Assembly: GCA_002477755.1 (NCBI GenBank)
Contig: DLKD01000143.1
Coordinates: forward strand, 751-34,040
Source: Gordonia sp. UBA7599
GTDB lineage: Bacteria > Actinomycetota > Actinomycetes > Mycobacteriales > Mycobacteriaceae
DNA: 33,290 nucleotides
Direction of reading: 5' to 3'
The translations under genes and the position numbers were made by a program. Positions 33,128 through 33,290 of the stretch are shown here, one piece after another (position 1 is the first letter of the stretch; the number at the start of each line of letters is the position of its first letter). Below the pieces are notes generated by a model. That model had not been told where the DNA came from and searched no databases. It saw only the letters and a program-made list of their open reading frames with translations.

Positions 33128-33290
33128 TTAAGCCTGGATCGCGGCAATGATCCGATCGGCCAAGTCCGGCCGGCACACGATCAGGTCGGGAAGAAAGGTG
33201 TCGCGCTGGTTGTAGCGCAGCGGCGAGCCGTCGATGCGGCTGCACCACAGGCCCTTGGCCTGCGCCAGGCTCTCGGCCACCACGGCGTCG
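33128..33290 (-). CDS. cysQ: CysQ-like 3'(2'),5'-bisphosphate nucleotidase, C-terminal end (truncated by window)
   Basis: The minus-strand frame from the window edge to TAA at 33128-33130 encodes 53 residues. The central motif is [20 protein letters not shown] followed by [21 protein letters not shown]. It aligns by memory with the last 45 residues of M. tuberculosis CysQ ([20 protein letters not shown]). That enzyme belongs to the inositol monophosphatase family and removes the 3'-phosphate from PAP, a by-product of sulfate assimilation. The active-site part lies outside the window. Confidence 0.75.
   Translation of the reverse strand, partial: [53 protein letters not shown]

Overview
The window is 33.3 kb of high-GC DNA. 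From about 1.1 kb onward it reads as one chromosomal block from a mycolic-acid actinobacterium (order Mycobacteriales). Mycothiol synthase MshD, the lipomannan factor LmeA, a GlnR-type regulator, an LCP cell-wall ligase with a LytR_C tail and the atypical PhoU (PhoY2-like) protein all point there. The gene order matches, in inverted orientation, the Mycobacterium tuberculosis Rv0803-Rv0824c neighbourhood from memory (purL ... purF, purM, DUF3073, ygfZ, pabC, nitrobindin, sseC, cysA2, lmeA, glnR, mshD, phoY2, LCP, dus, desA1). A cydABDC cluster lies inside the block. Gordonia or a close relative is my best guess, but the genus cannot be fixed from sequence alone.

Layout. 1-1.1 kb: the 3' half of ureC, a perfect 12-bp hairpin, then a four-cysteine DUF326-like tail on the minus strand that reads straight out of a DUF1775 (YcnI-like) gene. 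This edge may be a foreign or mis-joined segment. 1.0-2.2 kb (minus): the DUF1775 protein and a small membrane protein. 2.3-9.9 kb (plus): nadE, a SnoaL-like protein, desA1, dus, LCP, phoU. 9.9-11.6 kb (minus): glnR-mshD, divergent from lmeA. 11.7-14.9 kb (plus): lmeA; a polycysteine leader peptide followed by cysA2-sseC and a strong terminator; then a 32-residue membrane microprotein coupled to a nitrobindin-like heme protein. 14.9-20.8 kb (minus): cydA-cydB-cydD-cydC. 21-23.4 kb: pabC and ygfZ from a shared divergent promoter, then DUF3073. 23.5-31.9 kb (minus): purL, a CD225/DUF2752 pair, a DapB-like oxidoreductase behind a KstR-type operator, a membrane protein with an SCP_3 sterol-carrier protein, then purF and purM. 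31.9-33.3 kb (minus): an ionotropic-glutamate-receptor-like channel and the 3' end of cysQ.

Two features stand out in how the genes are controlled. At least ten start codons (several GTG) sit 6-7 nt after a TANNNT hexamer, the signature of leaderless transcription. Many neighbouring genes are stop/start coupled (GTGA, ATGA, TAGTG). By theme the block covers one-carbon, folate and purine supply (purL, purF, purM, pabC, ygfZ), sulfur and redox (cysA2, sseC, mshD, cysQ, nadE), respiration and NO/heme (cyd, nitrobindin) and the cell envelope (desA1, LCP, lmeA). There are no rRNA or tRNA genes, CRISPR arrays, insertion sequences or prophage genes that I could see.
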